Shown here piece after piece: positions 46,312-54,502 of a stretch of DNA of 64,000 nt. Below the pieces are notes generated by a model. The model searched no databases. It was not told the origin of the DNA and saw only the letters and a list, made by a program, of their open reading frames with translations. Each line of letters opens with the position of its first letter. Within the stretch, counting starts at the first letter, position 1. The position numbers and the translations under genes are program-made. The stretch covers positions 1-64,000 of the forward strand of contig VTPO01000005.1 of assembly GCA_008638205.1 (NCBI GenBank), in the 5' to 3' direction. This stretch comes from Pelagibacteraceae bacterium (lineage in GTDB: Bacteria > Pseudomonadota > Alphaproteobacteria > Pelagibacterales > Pelagibacteraceae).

Positions 46312-46553
46312 TAACCTATCTTTTTAATTGAATATTCTTCAATGGTGAGGTTCGCCAGAAGTTTTTTGCAAGCCTCTTCTGCTTGTTGGGTTGCCTTTTC
46401 TTCATTGGAATCGTTTACCTCTAAAGTGAAATATTTACCTTGTCGTATATTGGAAATATTGGATAAACCTAAATTTTGAATAGCTCCTTCAACGGCTTTT
46501 CCTTGAGGATCTAAAACCTCTTTTTTAAGAGTAACAAAAATTTCAAATTTCAA
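46311..46553 (-). CDS. purS: Phosphoribosylformylglycinamidine synthase subunit PurS
   Basis: 80 aa. Standard PurS length, with VTLKKEVLDPQGKAVEGAIQ and VRQGKYF-like IRQGKYFTLEV. PurS bridges PurQ and PurL. One base separates it from purC. Confidence 0.94.
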   Translation of the reverse strand: MKFEIFVTLKKEVLDPQGKAVEGAIQNLGLSNISNIRQGKYFTLEVNDSNEEKATQQAEEACKKLLANLTIEEYSIKKIG

Positions 46554-46554
46554 T

Positions 46555-47337
46555 TTATTTTTTAATTTTAAAGTTTTTAGAAATCTTGGTGTTAATTTCT
46601 TTGATATTAGTACCTTCTGGCATGATTCCTAGCCTTTTGGCAACTTCCTGATATGCCTCCATTAGTCCACCCAAGTCTTTTCTAAACCTATCTTTATCTA
46701 ATTTTCTTTCATCTTTTACATCCCACAATCTACATGTGTCTGGACTAATTTCATCTGCTAAAATAACTCTTTTCTCATCGTCTTTCCAAATACGTCCAAA
46801 TTCTAATTTGAAGTCGACTAGTTTAATTCCGACTGCACGAAACAATCCAATTAAAAAATCATTAATTCTAAGGGAGGTGTCTGTTGCAATAGATATTTCT
46901 TCCATAGAAGCCCAGTCATTTATGTCGATATGTTCTTCTGTAACCAAAGGGTCTCCTAATGCGTCGTCTTTGTAATAATACTCAACAATCGGCCTTTTTA
47001 ATTGAGTTCCTTCAGAAATTCCTAGTCTCTTAGAAAGAGAGCCGGCAGCTATATTTCGAACCACAAATTCAATTGGAATAATCTCTACAGCTTTGATCAG
47101 CTGCTCTCTCATATTAACTCTTTTAATAAGATGGGTTTCAATACCCATTTCATTTAATTGATTTAATAAAAACTCTGAAATTCTATTATTTAAAACACCT
47201 TTACCATCAATAACTGCTTTTTTAATATTATTGAATGCTGTTGCATCATCCTTGAAGTACTGAATATAAGTTCCCCTTTCAGGACCTGCATATAAAATCT
47301 TTGCTTTACCTTCGTAAATTTTTTTTCCTCTACTCAT
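46555..47337 (-). CDS. purC: SAICAR synthetase
   Basis: 260 aa. Start [36 protein letters not shown] and [16 protein letters not shown] are the family marks. Joins CAIR and aspartate (purine step 8). Overlaps purB by four bases. Confidence 0.97.
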   Translation of the reverse strand: MSRGKKIYEGKAKILYAGPERGTYIQYFKDDATAFNNIKKAVIDGKGVLNNRISEFLLNQLNEMGIETHLIKRVNMREQLIKAVEIIPIEFVVRNIAAGSLSKRLGISEGTQLKRPIVEYYYKDDALGDPLVTEEHIDINDWASMEEISIATDTSLRINDFLIGLFRAVGIKLVDFKLEFGRIWKDDEKRVILADEISPDTCRLWDVKDERKLDKDRFRKDLGGLMEAYQEVAKRLGIMPEGTNIKEINTKISKNFKIKK

Positions 47338-48629
47338 TTTTTAAATACCCTTGAAAAAATATGATTAACATTTTTAGTATGATAGTTGAGGTCAAACAGT
47401 TGCTCAAGTTCTTTAGTTGAAAGATATTTTTTAATTAACTTATCTTTGCTTAAATTAGTATAAAAATCTTCTTTTTTATCCCATGTTTTCATAGCATTGC
47501 TTTGCACCACTTTATAAGCATCTTCTCTTTTAACACCTTTTTGAGTTAGTTTAAGCATTACGCCTTGAGAAAATACTAGGCCTTTAAATTTATTCATATT
47601 AGAAAGCATGTTTCCTTTGTGGACTACTAAATTTTTAACAACCCCAGTTAATCTATTTAGTAAAAAATCTAAAGTAACGGTTGCATCAGGGCCAATATTT
47701 CTTTCTACGCTAGAATGACTAATATCTCTTTCATGCCAAAGAACAATATTTTCCATAGCGGGAAACACATAACTTCTAACCATTCTTGCCAAGCCAGTAA
47801 TATTTTCGGTCAGTACTGGATTTCTTTTGTGAGGCATGGCGGAAGATCCCTTTTGCCCAGATGAAAAATATTCTTCTGCTTCCAAAACTTCAGTTCGTTG
47901 TAAATGACGTATTTCTGTCGCAAGGCGCTCTGCTGAACTTGCAATAATTCCTAGCACACTAAAAAATTGAGCATGTCTATCTCTTGGAATGATTTGTGTA
48001 GAAATAGGTTCTGGAGTTAAATTTAATTTTTTAGAAACATACTGCTCTACTTTAGGAGTGATATGAGCGAATGTTCCCACTGCTCCTGAAATGGCACAGG
48101 TAGATATCTCTTTAACAGCACTTTCTAATCTTTTTTTATTTCTTTTAAATTCTTCATAATAGGTTGCTAACTTTAAACCAAAAGTAACTGGTTCTGCATG
48201 AATTCCGTGACTACGACCCATGCAAATCGTTTTTTTATGTTGTATCGCTCTTTTTTTTAGCGCCTTTAGAAGGTGATCTAGATCATCTAGTAATATTTTT
48301 CCTGATCTTTGAAGTTGAATATTAAAGCAAGTATCTAATACGTCAGAAGAGGTCATGCCCTGATGAAGAAATTTTGCTTCCGGGCCAACTTTTTCTGCAA
48401 TGGAGGTTAAGAAGGCAATTACATCGTGCTTGGTAATTTTTTCAATGTCATCAATTCTTTTCACATTAATTTTTGATTTTTTTCTTACCTTGGCAGCAAC
48501 TCCTTTTGGAATAATTTTGTATTTTTCCATGGCTTCAGCCGCATAAATTTCAATATCTAACCATATTTTATATTTACTTTCTTGGGACCAAATATTGGTA
48601 ACGATGTCTCTGCTGTATCTTGATATCAT
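47334..48629 (-). CDS. purB: Adenylosuccinate lyase
   Basis: 431 aa fumarase/aspartase-superfamily enzyme. The signature loop [30 protein letters not shown] and [11 protein letters not shown] match PurB. Acts twice in purine synthesis (SAICAR and adenylosuccinate cleavage). Its ATG overlaps the map stop by one base. Confidence 0.97.
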   Translation of the reverse strand: MISRYSRDIVTNIWSQESKYKIWLDIEIYAAEAMEKYKIIPKGVAAKVRKKSKINVKRIDDIEKITKHDVIAFLTSIAEKVGPEAKFLHQGMTSSDVLDTCFNIQLQRSGKILLDDLDHLLKALKKRAIQHKKTICMGRSHGIHAEPVTFGLKLATYYEEFKRNKKRLESAVKEISTCAISGAVGTFAHITPKVEQYVSKKLNLTPEPISTQIIPRDRHAQFFSVLGIIASSAERLATEIRHLQRTEVLEAEEYFSSGQKGSSAMPHKRNPVLTENITGLARMVRSYVFPAMENIVLWHERDISHSSVERNIGPDATVTLDFLLNRLTGVVKNLVVHKGNMLSNMNKFKGLVFSQGVMLKLTQKGVKREDAYKVVQSNAMKTWDKKEDFYTNLSKDKLIKKYLSTKELEQLFDLNYHTKNVNHIFSRVFKK

Positions 48630-49402
48630 TAATTTAATTCTTTATCGTGTTTGTTGGACAATGTAAAAACTTCACAACCATTACTAGTTATACCAACAGT
48701 ATGTTCAAATTGAGCTGATAATGACTTATCTTTGGTAACTGCTGTCCAACCATCATTTAATACTTTTGTTTGAAAATTTCCAGCATTAATCATAGGCTCA
48801 ATGGTAAAAACCATTCCTTCTTTAATTTTCATGCCCTGATTTTTTTTACCGTAATGAACAACGCTCGGCTCTTCATGAAACAATCTACCTATTCCATGAC
48901 CGCAAAAATCTCTGACAACTGAAAATCCTTCCTTTTCTACGAAACTTTGAATTTCATAACCAATATCTCCTAAGGTAACTCCTGGTTTTAATATTTTAAT
49001 TGCACGAACCAAAGATTCGTAAGTGACATCGACTAATTTTTTAGCTTTAACCGAAGGGGTGCCCACACAGTACATTCTAGAAGCATCACCATGAAACTCA
49101 TCAATGTAACTAGTGATGTCAATGTTAACTATGTCTCCATCTTCCAATATTTTTTCAGAAGGTATGCCATGACAAACAACATGGTTTACCGAAGTGCATA
49201 TAGACTTGGTAAAGCCTTTATAAAATAGTGGAGCAGAAGTGGCATTGTTTGATTTAAGAAATTCTGAGACAATTTTATCTATGTAATTAGTTGTGATACC
49301 TGGTTTTATTTTATCGTCTAAAAAATCTAAAGCCTGAGCGGTTATGTTGCCTGCTTTTTTTAATTTTTTAAAATCTTCTTGGGAGTATTGTTGAATAGAC
49401 AC
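48629..49402 (-). CDS. map: Methionine aminopeptidase, type I
   Basis: 257 aa. Metal ligands can be placed in NIDITSYIDEFHGDASRMY (two Asp), GHGIGRLFHEEP (His), TIEPMIN (Glu) and QFEHTVG (Glu). Removes initiator Met. Follows sfsA with no gap and leads into purB with a one-base overlap. Confidence 0.97.
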   Translation of the reverse strand: MSIQQYSQEDFKKLKKAGNITAQALDFLDDKIKPGITTNYIDKIVSEFLKSNNATSAPLFYKGFTKSICTSVNHVVCHGIPSEKILEDGDIVNIDITSYIDEFHGDASRMYCVGTPSVKAKKLVDVTYESLVRAIKILKPGVTLGDIGYEIQSFVEKEGFSVVRDFCGHGIGRLFHEEPSVVHYGKKNQGMKIKEGMVFTIEPMINAGNFQTKVLNDGWTAVTKDKSLSAQFEHTVGITSNGCEVFTLSNKHDKELN

Positions 49403-50101
49403 TTATTTAAATATAATTTTTATTGGTTGATTTACGTAAATTTCTTTCTCATTTACTTTACACGAATAGCTTATAAATTTAACTCCATTTTTTTTAGCTT
49501 TTAAAAAACCCTCATAATACTTGGGGTCTATATCTTTAGCTATTCGAAATTCTTTACAGTCTTCACGCTGCACTAGGTAAATTAAAAAAGATTCGTATCC
49601 TTTTTTTATAGCCTTCTCCAATTCTTCTAAATGCTTCAGTCCTCTAGAGGTTACCGCATCAGGAAATTCTGCAATTCCACTTTGCCTAGACAAGGTTACA
49701 TTTTTAACTTCTAAAAAAGCTTTTTTTGTTTTATTTTTTAATTCAAAATCAAATCTAGAGTGAAGACCAAACTTTACTTCACATTGGTATTCAGAGTAGC
49801 TTTTAATTTCTTTAATAGTTCTTTGCACAATTGCCTCTTCCACTATTCGGTTGGCTAAGTGAGTATTAACTCCAACGTTAGATTTTTTGTCATTAATGAT
49901 TTCTAAGGTGTATTTTAATTTTCTATCAGGGTTGTCCGCAGGTGAAATCCAAGCTTTGTTGTCTTTATCTAAAAGCCCTAGCATGGACCCCGAATTTGCG
50001 CAGTGAGAAATTAGAGTTTTTCCCTTGCTTTCAACATCCGTAAAAAATCTTTTATATCTTTTTTGAAATTTTGACGGTATTAGTTTATTTTTAAATTTCA
50101 T
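49403..50101 (-). CDS. sfsA: SfsA-family DNA-binding/nuclease-like protein
   Basis: 232 aa from the ATG at 50101, the start that fits the family (KFKNKLIPSKFQKRYKRFF); the open frame continues 56 codons upstream into cinA but that part is antisense to cinA. HCANSGSM, RFDFELKN and AFLEVKNVTL are the conserved blocks; the E-x-K in LEVKNVT resembles a nuclease active site. Cellular function remains unclear in the family. First gene of the nine-gene minus-strand run; its ATG is one base from the divergent cinA-like ATG. Confidence 0.92.
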   Translation of the reverse strand: MKFKNKLIPSKFQKRYKRFFTDVESKGKTLISHCANSGSMLGLLDKDNKAWISPADNPDRKLKYTLEIINDKKSNVGVNTHLANRIVEEAIVQRTIKEIKSYSEYQCEVKFGLHSRFDFELKNKTKKAFLEVKNVTLSRQSGIAEFPDAVTSRGLKHLEELEKAIKKGYESFLIYLVQREDCKEFRIAKDIDPKYYEGFLKAKKNGVKFISYSCKVNEKEIYVNQPIKIIFK

Positions 50102-50102
50102 A

Positions 50103-50840
50103 ATGATTTTCAGCAAAGAATTTACATCAGCCATACTAATTATAGGTAACGAAATATTATCAGGCAGAACTGTTGATAAAAATACAAGCTTTATAGCAAA
50201 ATGGTTAGGTGATCTAGGTATTAGCGTAGAAGAAGTAAAAATTATTCCAGACAAAGAGGATGTAATCATTGCTTCTTTAAACGAATTGAGAAAAAAATAT
50301 CAGTATGTCTTCACTACAGGAGGTATAGGACCTACACATGATGATATTACTTCAGAGTCGGTAGCAAAAACTTTTGGAAAAAAATACGAATACAATAAAG
50401 AGGCTTATGCGATTCTTGAAAAATACTATGCTAATTCTGAATTCAATGAAGGAAGAAAAAAAATGGCGAAAATGCCAGAAGGTGCAACTTTAATATACAA
50501 TGTGCAAGGATCTGCGCCAGCCTTTTTTTTAGAAAATGTTTTTGTGTTGCCAGGAATTCCAAGCTATGTAGAGTTAATGCTACCTCAATTAAAGGAGGTA
50601 TTGATTGGCGGTAAAAAAATTATCTCTGTTTCTTGCGATGCCAAAGTAAGAGAAAGTAGTATTGCTGTGGAGCTTTCAATCATACAGGACAAATACCCAG
50701 ACATAGACATAGGTAGCTATCCGTATTCAAAAGAAGGTGGTTTTGGTACAATACTTGTTATGAGGTCTGTAGATGAAGACAGAGCAAACAAATGTAAAAA
50801 AGAAATTGAAACAATGCTTAGCAAGTTTGTTCAAAAATAA
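50103..50840 (+). CDS. CinA-like/MoaB-domain molybdopterin-binding protein
   Basis: 245 aa. Only the N-terminal MoCF (COG1058) domain of CinA is present: AILIIGNEILSGRTVDKN and TTGGIGPTHDDITSE. Full-length CinA (~410 aa) also has a C-terminal nicotinamide-nucleotide amidase, absent here. The standalone domain has ADP-ribose/CoA-type pyrophosphatase activity in some relatives. A minus-strand TATAAT (50139-50144) inside this gene could serve the sfsA operon. Confidence 0.87.
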   Translation: MIFSKEFTSAILIIGNEILSGRTVDKNTSFIAKWLGDLGISVEEVKIIPDKEDVIIASLNELRKKYQYVFTTGGIGPTHDDITSESVAKTFGKKYEYNKEAYAILEKYYANSEFNEGRKKMAKMPEGATLIYNVQGSAPAFFLENVFVLPGIPSYVELMLPQLKEVLIGGKKIISVSCDAKVRESSIAVELSIIQDKYPDIDIGSYPYSKEGGFGTILVMRSVDEDRANKCKKEIETMLSKFVQK

Positions 50841-51682
50841 TGTTTTCTATTTGCATTCCTACTTTAAATAATTTTAATTATCTAAAAATTTGCTTAGAAA
50901 GCTTAAAAAAAAACTCTATCCTTAACAATGAAATAATTGTTCATGTGAATGAAGGTGGCGACGAAACTCTCCAATATGTAAAAAATAACAATTACTCACA
51001 TACCTTTTCAAAAGAAAAACTTGGAGTATGCTCTTCAGTAAATTTGGCAGCAAAAAAAGCAACTAAAGATTTTATCGTTTATGCGCATGACGATATGTAT
51101 TTTTTGCCAAAATGGGATCTTGTTTTAAAAAACGAAATATCAAAATTAAAAAACAATTTATTTTATTTATCAGGCACTATGATGGGTCCTAAAGAGCATA
51201 TAGATTTTGACTGTGGAGATACCTACCAAAATTTTAATGAAGAAAAATTGTTAAAGAATTATACTAATTATAATCTTTATGATCATCAGGGTACTCACTG
51301 GGCACCACATGTACTTCATAAAGATCTTTGGAATAAAATTTCTGGCTTTGATGAAGCTTTTGATCCTGGCATTGGATCTGACCCTGATTTGAATATGAGA
51401 CTATGGAATGAAAACGTTAGGTATTTTAAGGGTATTAATGATTTTAAAGTGTACCATTTTGGCTCTATTAGCATACGAAAGAAAAAAGACTTGATTAGCA
51501 ATAATGGAACAAGACAATTTTTAAAAAAATGGGGAATGAGTGTGTCTTTTTTTAAAAAACATTATTTAAGATCTATGCAGGTATTTAAAGAGCCATTGCA
51601 AGAACCTGAAAAAAACCTATCTTACTATTTTGAACTTTTGATATGCAAAACAAAGTTAATTTTGCTTTTCTTTCAAAAATAA
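50840..51682 (+). CDS. Family 2 glycosyltransferase
   Basis: 280 aa GT-A fold: FSICIPTLNNFNYLKICLESL start, then AKKATKDFIVYAHDDMYFLPKWD with the metal-binding acidic pair HDDM, and a GSDPDLNMRLW acceptor segment. No transmembrane domain is clear, though the C-terminal end is hydrophobic. Starts at the base shared with the cinA-like stop (TAATG). First of the envelope-glycan-type genes leading into the tRNA-Leu cassette region. Confidence 0.85.
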   Translation: MFSICIPTLNNFNYLKICLESLKKNSILNNEIIVHVNEGGDETLQYVKNNNYSHTFSKEKLGVCSSVNLAAKKATKDFIVYAHDDMYFLPKWDLVLKNEISKLKNNLFYLSGTMMGPKEHIDFDCGDTYQNFNEEKLLKNYTNYNLYDHQGTHWAPHVLHKDLWNKISGFDEAFDPGIGSDPDLNMRLWNENVRYFKGINDFKVYHFGSISIRKKKDLISNNGTRQFLKKWGMSVSFFKKHYLRSMQVFKEPLQEPEKNLSYYFELLICKTKLILLFFQK

Positions 51683-51757
51683 ACCATTGCTCATTTAATA
51701 GCTAAATTATAAAAGAAGTGATGTTTTTTTGGAAAGCATACATAGCCAGTATAATTT

Positions 51758-52861
51758 ATGACAAGTTTTTATAAAAGAATATTTCCAATAAAATTTTTAA
51801 ATTACTGGAAAAAAAATAGAATAAAATTTTCTTTTAATAAAGAATTACAAAATATAACTGATGATTTTTTAAAATCAAAATCAGAAAAATTTATTTCAAA
51901 CTATTGGAATATCTTAGCAATTAATCATTATAATTATATTTTGAAAGATAAGGGTGTATCAGGTTATGGAAGTTCAATTGCTAGATGGTATAGTACAATT
52001 TTATTAATCGATAATTCTTTAGAAAAATTATTAAATGTATTTTCTAAATTTAAAATAGATTTAAAAAAAGTTGAATTTTGCAAAATACATAAAAACTTTA
52101 CTGTAGTTGAAAGTGCAAATTATAATTATATATGTTGTCTACTTTTTAATTTTATAAAAAAAAATAAAAAGTTAAAATTTTTATCTAAACTTCAAAAAAA
52201 ATCTTACTTAAATTTTGATACTCCTTTTTTAAAAATAGAAAACTTTAAAGTGTCAAGCGACATGATGATTTCACTTTTAGATTATTTTAAAATTGAGAGA
52301 CTTGTTAATTTTAAAAAAGACAAGATAATTTTAGAAATTGGTGCAGGATCTGGTAGACTATCTGATTGTATATTGACTTTAAATAAAAATACAAAGTATC
52401 TTATTTGCGATATAGTACCTTCATATTATTTGTCTTATAAAAGACTTAAAGCTTCATTTCCATATAAAAAAATTTGTTGTTTAAATAGTGAGGATAAGCA
52501 ACCGGAAGTTATAAAAGAAAAAATAAATAAAAATGACATTATTTTTATTTATCCAAACCATCTAAGTATGTTGAGCAAAAAAAGTATTGACTGTACAATT
52601 TGTGTGAATTTTTTACAGGAAGTAAACAAAAAAACTGTTTTAGAATATTTTAATATAATAAATTTTATCTCAAAAAAATTGTATTTAAGTGTTTTTAAAA
52701 ATATGAAAAATTGGTACTCAGGAACTCTTTTTAAAAAAACAGAAAAATATGATTTTTTTAAAGGAGATTATGACATTCCGAATAAATGGAAAAAAGTTTT
52801 TGTTGAGGAATTATATTACCCATCATCACAAATATGCGCAGGGTATCTTTTGAAGGATTAA
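51758..52861 (+). CDS. Putative sugar O-methyltransferase (class I SAM fold)
   Basis: 367 aa. Rossmann motif I ILEIGAGSGRLS (191-202), then LICDIVPSYYLSYKRL and a late VNFLQEV strand. The layout resembles the putative sugar O-methyltransferase group found in surface-polysaccharide clusters. Very Lys/Asn/Ile/Phe-rich and visibly more AT-rich than the housekeeping genes around it, which suggests recent acquisition. It ends 58 bases before the intact tRNA-Leu. Confidence 0.72.
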   Translation: MTSFYKRIFPIKFLNYWKKNRIKFSFNKELQNITDDFLKSKSEKFISNYWNILAINHYNYILKDKGVSGYGSSIARWYSTILLIDNSLEKLLNVFSKFKIDLKKVEFCKIHKNFTVVESANYNYICCLLFNFIKKNKKLKFLSKLQKKSYLNFDTPFLKIENFKVSSDMMISLLDYFKIERLVNFKKDKIILEIGAGSGRLSDCILTLNKNTKYLICDIVPSYYLSYKRLKASFPYKKICCLNSEDKQPEVIKEKINKNDIIFIYPNHLSMLSKKSIDCTICVNFLQEVNKKTVLEYFNIINFISKKLYLSVFKNMKNWYSGTLFKKTEKYDFFKGDYDIPNKWKKVFVEELYYPSSQICAGYLLKD

Positions 52862-52919
52862 ATAATAATTTATTAATAAAGTTGTATTTGGTTTTTAAAT
52901 CAAATAATAAATATAACAT

Positions 52920-53004
52920 GCCCTCGTGGTGGAATGGTAGACACAAAGGACTTAAAATCCTTGCACTTCGGTGAGTGCCGGTTCAAGTCCGGCCGAGGGC
53001 ACCA
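52920..53004 (+). tRNA. tRNA-Leu (UAA)
   Basis: Complete 85-nt class II tRNA with encoded CCA. Acceptor GCCCTCG pairs with CGAGGGC (52994-53000), D-arm GTGG…GACAC, anticodon loop CTTAAAA (anticodon TAA), a long variable arm GCACTTCGGTGAGTGC-like stem, and a perfect 5-bp T-stem around TTCAAGT. A lipoprotein start codon follows only six bases after CCA. This is copy 1 of three related sequences within 1.5 kb. Confidence 0.95.
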
Positions 53005-53010
53005 CTTAAA

Positions 53011-53229
53011 GTGAATAAAATTATTTTAATATTTTTTATTATAATATTTGCTTCTTCCTGTTCAGAAATTTCTAAAGAAGAAAAATACATTAAAAATTGT
53101 GTAAAAGATGGAATGAAATTGAAGGGTATGGAGGAATACCTAACAGTAAAAGCCTGTGAGCTCGCAAAAAAACAAAACCCAGATGTATTTAATTATTATG
53201 AGGGTAAAATTTTTTCTATAAAAAGATGA
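53011..53229 (+). CDS. Small lipoprotein
   Basis: 72 aa from GTG at 53011; the frame runs back into the tRNA but that part cannot be coding. Residues 1-16 form a lipoprotein signal ending in the lipobox A-S-S-C, followed by a charged ~55-residue domain with two further Cys (…KNC… and KACEL) that could form a disulfide. No family recognised. It starts six bases after the tRNA-Leu CCA with no room for its own promoter, so it probably depends on read-through from the tRNA gene. Confidence 0.65.
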   Translation: MNKIILIFFIIIFASSCSEISKEEKYIKNCVKDGMKLKGMEEYLTVKACELAKKQNPDVFNYYEGKIFSIKR

Positions 53230-53307
53230 TTATGAGACTGGAAGATGTTAGGGACTTATGGTCTACTTACAAATATGTTAAAAATTCATTTATTTTTTTA
53301 AAAAGAA

Positions 53308-53334
53308 TGTGCATAAATTGTGCACTAGTGTGCA
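53308..53334. repeat. Three helically phased TGTGCA repeats
   Basis: TGTGCA occurs at 53308-53313, 53319-53324 and 53329-53334, i.e. spaced 11 and 10 bases, one helical turn each. It lies in the 160-base non-coding part of the first cassette, ~50 bases ahead of the tRNA fragment. Could be a protein-binding or recombination-accessory site; function unknown. Confidence 0.5.
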
Positions 53335-53383
53335 TTGAAAAAAAACAAAAAATTAAAGTGCTTGAAATGACTGGTGTAATTAC

Positions 53384-53449
53384 TGTGGAAGTAGACTTAA
53401 AATCCTTGCACTTCGGTGAGTGCCAGTTCGAGTCTGGCCGAGGGCACCA
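53384..53449 (+). pseudogene. 3'-half fragment of tRNA-Leu (UAA)
   Basis: From 53395 to 53449 the sequence repeats the anticodon-to-CCA part of copy 1 with three base changes. Two of these are compensatory in the T-stem (GCCAG/CTGGC instead of GCCGG/CCGGC) and the T-loop is TTCGAGT, so the fragment derives from a different functional allele rather than from decay of copy 1. The 5' acceptor strand is missing and nine bases between two GAC repeats are lost. It has the form of an attachment-site remnant. Confidence 0.85.
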
Positions 53450-53452
53450 TTC

Positions 53453-54283
53453 ATGAAATGTAGTTTAAAAAATTTATTTAAAAAAATATTTGAATTTTTT
53501 GGATACACAATAAAAAGAAATTATCCTGATAGGGTTTTTCAGTTCCCTAATAAATTTTTTCCAATTGAAATGAACGAAGTGCAAAAAAAAATTATAGTGG
53601 ATAGTGAAATATATTCTATGACCGGAAGAATAAGAATGTCTCTTTTGACAAAGATTATTGAATACTTAAATAAACAAAATGCTGAGGGTGATATCGTTGA
53701 ATGTGGGGTCTGGAGGGGCGGTAATTTAATATGTGCTCAATTATATTTAAATCATTTAAACTTTAAAAAGAATATAATTGGTTATGATACATTTGATGGC
53801 ATGACCGAACCATCAGATTATGATGTTCAAATAGTTCAAACTAAACCTGATAGTAAAAATAATTTTAGTCCGAAACTAAGAAAAATACTTGCATCAGAGT
53901 GGATGAAAGCAACCGATAAGTATATTAATAAAGGAAAAAATATTTGGGCATATAGTAGTATGGAGGAAGTTAAGCAAAACATAAAAGAAAAAGTACCAAA
54001 TAATAACATTAAACTTATAAAAGGACCCGTCGAAGAAACATTGTTAATCAAGGATAATTTACCTGAAAAAATATCTTTATTAAGACTAGATACAGATTTT
54101 TATGAGAGTACAAAAATTGAGTTGGAAGTCTTATTTCCAAAACTGATCAAAGGTGGATTTTTAATTATTGATGATTATGGTCATTGGAAAGGTGCGAGAA
54201 AAGCTGTAGATGACTACTTTAGTAAAAAAATGCCCTTTGTTCATTTTATAGATGAAACTTGTCGTCTAATAATTAAAAATTAA
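53453..54283 (+). CDS. TylF/MycF-type O-methyltransferase
   Basis: 276 aa from ATG 53453, three bases after the tRNA-fragment CCA; the open frame extends back into the tRNA fragment but that is not coding. Motif ECGVWRGG (83-90), LRLDTDFYEST (210-220) and IDDYGHWKGAR (239-249) are the TylF family marks, with the acidic residues binding Mg in MycF. The family methylates sugar hydroxyls. AT-rich like its neighbours. Likely a cargo gene altering surface glycans. Confidence 0.83.
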   Translation: MKCSLKNLFKKIFEFFGYTIKRNYPDRVFQFPNKFFPIEMNEVQKKIIVDSEIYSMTGRIRMSLLTKIIEYLNKQNAEGDIVECGVWRGGNLICAQLYLNHLNFKKNIIGYDTFDGMTEPSDYDVQIVQTKPDSKNNFSPKLRKILASEWMKATDKYINKGKNIWAYSSMEEVKQNIKEKVPNNNIKLIKGPVEETLLIKDNLPEKISLLRLDTDFYESTKIELEVLFPKLIKGGFLIIDDYGHWKGARKAVDDYFSKKMPFVHFIDETCRLIIKN

Positions 54284-54365
54284 AAACACTTTGATCAAAA
54301 CATTTGATTTGAGGAATAATAATGAGTTATAAACAAAATTATAATTAAGAATTAAACAAATTCTA

Positions 54366-54452
54366 GCCCTCACAGTGAAATTGGTAGACACAAAGGACTT
54401 AAAATCCTTGCACTTCGGTGAGTGCCAGTTCGAATTCCGGCCGAGGGCACCA
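54366..54452 (+). pseudogene. Degenerate tRNA-Leu (UAA), near full length
   Basis: 87 nt with CCA. Anticodon loop and variable arm are identical to copy 1. Defects: acceptor pair 7 is A•C (GCCCTCA/CGAGGGC), and the T-arm carries one extra base in the loop plus an A•C mismatch, which should impair folding. A promoter-like TTGATT-N18-TATAAA (54304-54333) precedes it, so it might still be transcribed. Either a decayed second tRNA-Leu or a third attachment-site remnant. Confidence 0.75.
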
Positions 54453-54502
54453 TAATCTTATCTATTTATTTCAGTCTTTATTGGAGATAGTATTCTTTAA
54501 TT

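Noticed and set aside
50102-50269. 56-codon N-terminal extension of sfsA
   Set aside because: It lies antisense to the conserved start of the cinA-like gene, and SfsA proteins begin at the KFKNKLIPSKF region.
52975-53010. Upstream extension of the lipoprotein frame into tRNA-Leu
   Set aside because: The added residues are the translated tRNA 3' end (the same PVxVxPRAP peptide also appears before the methyltransferase), so they are not protein-coding; GTG 53011 puts the lipoprotein signal at the N-terminus.
53420-53452. Upstream extension of the TylF-type frame into the tRNA fragment
   Set aside because: Same tRNA-derived peptide; ATG 53453 is the plausible start.
53226-53456. 76-codon open frame between the lipoprotein gene and the tRNA-Leu fragment
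   Set aside because: It runs through the tRNA fragment and the phased TGTGCA repeats, has no ribosome-binding site and no recognisable protein features. Treated as non-coding.
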